A DNA stretch of 34,321 bases from an uncultured Faecalibacterium sp. GTDB taxonomy: Bacteria > Bacillota > Clostridia > Oscillospirales > Ruminococcaceae. The position numbers and the translations under genes are program-made. The notes beneath the pieces were generated by a model. It was given only the letters and a program-made list of their open reading frames with translations, was not told the origin of the DNA and searched no databases. Shown here in pieces: positions 32,080 to 34,321 of this stretch. Positions within the stretch are counted from its first letter, which is position 1. Each line of letters begins with the position of its first letter. The DNA lies in contig CAJFNF010000036.1 in the NCBI GenBank assembly GCA_904394215.1, positions 1-34,321 on the forward strand, in the 5' to 3' direction.

Positions 32080-32226
32080 ATGTACGATCTGGACAAAGAA
32101 TCCTTCGGCAAGTTTCTTGCCGCCCTCCGCAAAGAGAAGGGCCTGACCCAGCGCCAGCTGGCCCAGAAATTATTTGTGTCGGACAAAGCGGTCAGCAAGT
32201 GGGAGCGGGGAGTTTCCCTTAGATAA
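32080..32226 (+). pseudogene. Truncated XRE-family regulator
   Basis: A 48-aa frame, MYDLDKESFGKFLAALRKEKGLTQ then QLAQKLFVSDKAVSKWERGVSLR, then TAA. It holds a complete Cro/C1-type helix-turn-helix (about 9-45). Relatives normally continue (SLPD...) into a longer C-terminal, often membrane, domain. The break falls right after SL, and downstream sequence is unrelated and lower in GC, so the gene was probably cut by a rearrangement. GAGGTGAT precedes the ATG. A short HTH peptide might still be made. Confidence 0.6.
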
Positions 32227-32524
32227 AGATACCGCCTACCCACGCTCTCTGCTTCCATCGTCATTATTACTGAACCACAAAAGCTCCCCGGTGCCTGCAA
32301 AAGTCGCCACTCCAGCCCCATCCGCACACGATTGAGCACCACTTTCACGCACTAAAGCCCCACCTGCGTTGCCGAAGTTATTGAGCTGCCTCGCCGGTCA
32401 GATAGGCCACACATGCTCCAAATCGTACATCGGGCAACATCCTGCGATAAGGTGTAAACGCCTCGCGAAATAGCGTATTTGTCAAGTAAGGCCTCCAAGT
32501 AAGAAAATAGTCTATGTAGTGGAT
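32227..32524. other. Lower-GC sequence without recognisable gene
   Basis: Base composition drops compared with the rest of the window. Frames of 60-90 codons exist on the minus strand, but none has a ribosome site plus a family I recognise. It looks like degraded foreign or rearranged DNA between the truncated regulator and glmS. Confidence 0.4.
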
Positions 32525-32556
32525 GTGTATTTTTGAGATCAGTCTCAAAAACACAC
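32525..32556. repeat. Long hairpin in atypical DNA
   Basis: TTTTTGAGA-TCAG-TCTCAAAAA extended by GTGT/ACAC gives 13 of 14 paired bases with a 4-nt loop. It could be a terminator or the end of a lost mobile element. Confidence 0.55.
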
Positions 32557-32590
32557 GCCCTCAAAGAGAGAATCCACAGAGGAGGCAAAC

Positions 32591-32686
32591 ATGGAAAAGA
32601 GAGCAATAGCATTCCGGAAAGAACAACGGCTTCAAACCATTGCGCTTGAGATAGCTCTCATCAATATTCTTGACATCGTCGGATAG
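32591..32686 (+). CDS. Possible small peptide gene (31 aa)
   Basis: An ATG with AGAGGAGG at 6-nt spacing opens a 31-aa frame: MEKRAIAFRKEQRLQ then TIALEIALINILDIVG. The N-terminal half is basic and the C-terminal half hydrophobic. I recognise no family. The ribosome site is strong, but the surrounding DNA looks decayed, so it may be the start of a lost gene. Confidence 0.25.
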   Translation: MEKRAIAFRKEQRLQTIALEIALINILDIVG

Positions 32687-32774
32687 GGCGGATATGCCAT
32701 GCTCCTTTGCTGCCTGCCATACATCTCGGAAGCAATATAATATCCCTGTCAAGTCATCCAGGAAGTGGTATGCT

Positions 32775-33272
32775 TTACTCCACCGTCACGCTCTTGGCCA
32801 GGTTCCGCGGCTTATCTACGTCCAGGCCTCTGGCCACGCTCAGGTAGTAGCCCAGCAGCTGCAGCGGGATCACCGCCAGGCTGGCGGCAAAGTGCTCGTC
32901 GGTCTTGGGGATGTAGACGGTGAAATTGGCGGTATCTTCCAGCGAGTAGTTGCCGTAGCTGGTCAGGCCCATCAGGTAGGCCCCGCGGGACTTGCACTCC
33001 ACCATATTGGAGACGGTCTTTTCAAACAGCTCGCTCTGGGTCAGCACCCCGATCACCAGGGTGCCGTCTTCGATCAGGCTGATGGTGCCGTGTTTCAGCT
33101 CGCCGGCGGCGTAGGCCTCCGAGTGGATGTAGCTGATCTCCTTCATCTTGAGGCTGCCTTCCAGGCTGACGGCGTAGTCAATGCCGCGGCCCACAAAGAA
33201 CACATCGTGAGCGTTGGCAAACTTGGCGGCAAACCACTGGATGCGCTCTTTGTCCTCCAGTACCCGCTCCAC
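32775..33272 (-). CDS. glmS: GlmS C-terminal part (SIS2)
   Basis: Contains SIS2 with FFVGRGIDYAVSLEGSLKMK, EISYIHSEAYAAGELKHG and the C-terminal LDVDKPRNLAKSVTVE, which forms the active-site tail in GlmS. The family sequence continues upstream of 33272 to about 33285 (GKVERVLEDKERIQW). The nearest start codon at 33272 is a GTG without a ribosome site. Confidence 0.75.
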   Translation of the reverse strand: MERVLEDKERIQWFAAKFANAHDVFFVGRGIDYAVSLEGSLKMKEISYIHSEAYAAGELKHGTISLIEDGTLVIGVLTQSELFEKTVSNMVECKSRGAYLMGLTSYGNYSLEDTANFTVYIPKTDEHFAASLAVIPLQLLGYYLSVARGLDVDKPRNLAKSVTVE

Positions 33273-34321
33273 TTTGCCGGGTGGCTACAGCTATCTCGGG
33301 GCCAGCCAGAGTGTAAAAGACATGATCGGCCTCCCGGGCGATGCTACTGCCCACCACATTGACGATAGCCAGGGTCTTGACTCCCCGGGCTTTCGCCTCC
33401 CGCAGGGCGGCCAGGCTGTCTGCCGTCTCACCGCTCTGGCTGATGACGACCACCAGTCCTCTGGGGTCCAGCGGCAGATTACGGTAGCGGAATTCGGAGG
33501 CCAGTTCCACCCGCACCGGGAGCCTGGCCAGGTCCTCAAAAACGTACTGGGCCGCCATTCCCACATGCCAGGCCGAGCCGCAGGCTACCATGTACAGCTG
33601 GGACACATCCCGGATCTCCTCATCTGCCAGACCCACCGGGCTCAGGTCGATCTGGCCGTCGTGGATGACAGAATTCAGTGTGTCCTGAATGGCTTTGGGC
33701 TGCTCATGGATCTCCTTCATCATAAAGTGCTCAAAGCCGCCCTTTTCAGCGGCCTCTGCCGAGAAGGTGATCTCGGTGGGCTCTTTCTCCACCTCGTCGC
33801 CGTTCAAGTCGTAAAAGACGGCTTTGCCCGGAGTCAACCGGGCCAGCTCCCGGTTGCCGATGTAGTAGACACTGCGGGTGTATTTCAGGATCGCTGGCAC
33901 GTCCGAAGCCACATAGGTCTCACCGCCGGCAATGCCGATGATCATGGGGGAATCTTTCCGGGCCACATAGATCTCCCCCGGGTAGTCCTTGAACATCACT
34001 TCCAGAGCATAGCTGCCCCGCACCCGCACCATGGTCTTGGTGATGGCGTCGATGGGGCCCATCCTGTACTTTTTGTAGTAATAGTCTACCAGCTTGACAA
34101 GGACTTCTGTGTCGGTCTGGCTGTAAAAGGTATAGCCGTGTCGCAGCAGCTTGTCCTTCAGCTCCTGGTAGTTCTCAATGATGCCGTTGTGGACACCCAC
34201 TACCTCAGACTCCACCGGCCCCGAACCGGAGTGGATACAGTTGCCGCTGACGTGGGGATGAGCATTGGTGACGCTGGGCGCGCCATGGGTGGCCCAGCGG
34301 GTGTGCCCGATGCCGCAAGTG
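33178..34321 (-). CDS. glmS: GlmS N-terminal part (glutaminase and SIS1), incomplete at 5' end
   Basis: Visible segments are GHTRWATHGAPS, NAHPHVSG, VVGVHNGIIENYQELK, the IGIAGGETYVASD region and MKEIHEQPKAIQDTL. SIS1 follows with ACGSAWHVGMAAQYV and VISQSGETADSLAALREAK. After AGPEIAVAT at about 33287 the frame yields 29 unrelated residues before a stop. The Cys nucleophile lies beyond the edge. Confidence 0.75.
   Translation of the reverse strand, partial: TCGIGHTRWATHGAPSVTNAHPHVSGNCIHSGSGPVESEVVGVHNGIIENYQELKDKLLRHGYTFYSQTDTEVLVKLVDYYYKKYRMGPIDAITKTMVRVRGSYALEVMFKDYPGEIYVARKDSPMIIGIAGGETYVASDVPAILKYTRSVYYIGNRELARLTPGKAVFYDLNGDEVEKEPTEITFSAEAAEKGGFEHFMMKEIHEQPKAIQDTLNSVIHDGQIDLSPVGLADEEIRDVSQLYMVACGSAWHVGMAAQYVFEDLARLPVRVELASEFRYRNLPLDPRGLVVVISQSGETADSLAALREAKARGVKTLAIVNVVGSSIAREADHVFYTLAGPEIAVATRQSGAGTGGQRAHPVVCRQVCQRSRCVLCGPRH

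Larger units (their letters stand above)
32775..34321 (-). pseudogene. glmS: Glucosamine-fructose-6-phosphate aminotransferase gene, broken and cut by the window edge
   Basis: GlmS makes glucosamine-6-phosphate, the first step toward cell-wall amino sugars. The gene enters from the right edge (first visible residues TCGIGHTRWATHG, in the glutaminase domain). One frame covers the glutaminase domain and SIS1 (33300-34321) and ends out of frame after AGPEIAVAT. The other covers SIS2 to the C-terminus LAKSVTVE (32775-about 33285). Against E. coli GlmS roughly 35-40 residues between the two SIS domains are missing, and the frame is shifted. GlmS is normally essential, so an assembly error must be considered. 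The true start lies outside the window. Confidence 0.82.

Overview
The window is GC-rich, densely coded bacterial chromosome. Gene content suggests a Gram-positive anaerobe of the class Clostridia, probably the Oscillospiraceae (Faecalibacterium/Gemmiger/Subdoligranulum-like). Supporting traits are FabK as enoyl-ACP reductase, a single acc-fab operon with a MarR/FabT-type gene, a trehalose PTS with a GntR regulator, a lipoprotein sugar-binding ABC system without its own ATPase, and many AGGAGG-type ribosome binding sites. The taxonomic placement is inference from gene content.

Layout. (1) 1-4345, trehalose locus: treB-treC on the minus strand and divergent treR on the plus strand, with palindromic operators at both promoters. 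(2) 4411-14125, a minus-strand type II fatty acid synthesis operon in the order acpP-accB-accC-accD-accA-fabH-fabK-fabD-fabG-fabF-fabZ-MarR. It has a clear promoter and two palindromes in its leader. The accC gene carries an out-of-frame internal deletion. (3) 14126-16115, an accessory stretch: a 5'-truncated GGDEF-like gene, a cluster of structured repeats with compensating arms, and an HD-domain hydrolase. (4) 16179-20940, a TPP-riboswitch-controlled thiamin operon thiW-thiM-thiE-thiD-thiC, which makes the pyrimidine half de novo and salvages the thiazole half. (5) 21071-31348, a minus-strand alpha-glucoside regulon: a LacI-type regulator, an RDD membrane protein plus a small membrane protein, a GH65 phosphorylase, an ABC importer (binding lipoprotein and two permeases), a GH13 glucosidase and beta-phosphoglucomutase. 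Five near-identical 14-bp operators tie it together. (6) 31241-32770, decayed DNA: a TGA-interrupted small ORF, a broken copy of the thiC 3' end with its terminator, a truncated XRE regulator and lower-GC sequence without a recognisable gene. (7) 32775-34321, glmS running off the right edge, also with an out-of-frame internal deletion.

How it works together. Trehalose enters through the PTS as trehalose-6-phosphate and TreC splits it. A second alpha-glucoside enters by the ABC system. GH65 can phosphorolyse a disaccharide to glucose plus beta-glucose-1-phosphate, PgmB turns the latter into glucose-6-phosphate, and GH13 hydrolyses other alpha-glucosidic bonds.

Most interesting for follow-up: the compensating-arm repeat cluster (15266-15609), the five-operator regulon that includes two membrane proteins of unknown role, the near-perfect switching design of the TPP riboswitch, and the two internal deletions in genes expected to be essential (accC, glmS). 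Those deletions should first be tested as assembly or sequencing errors.
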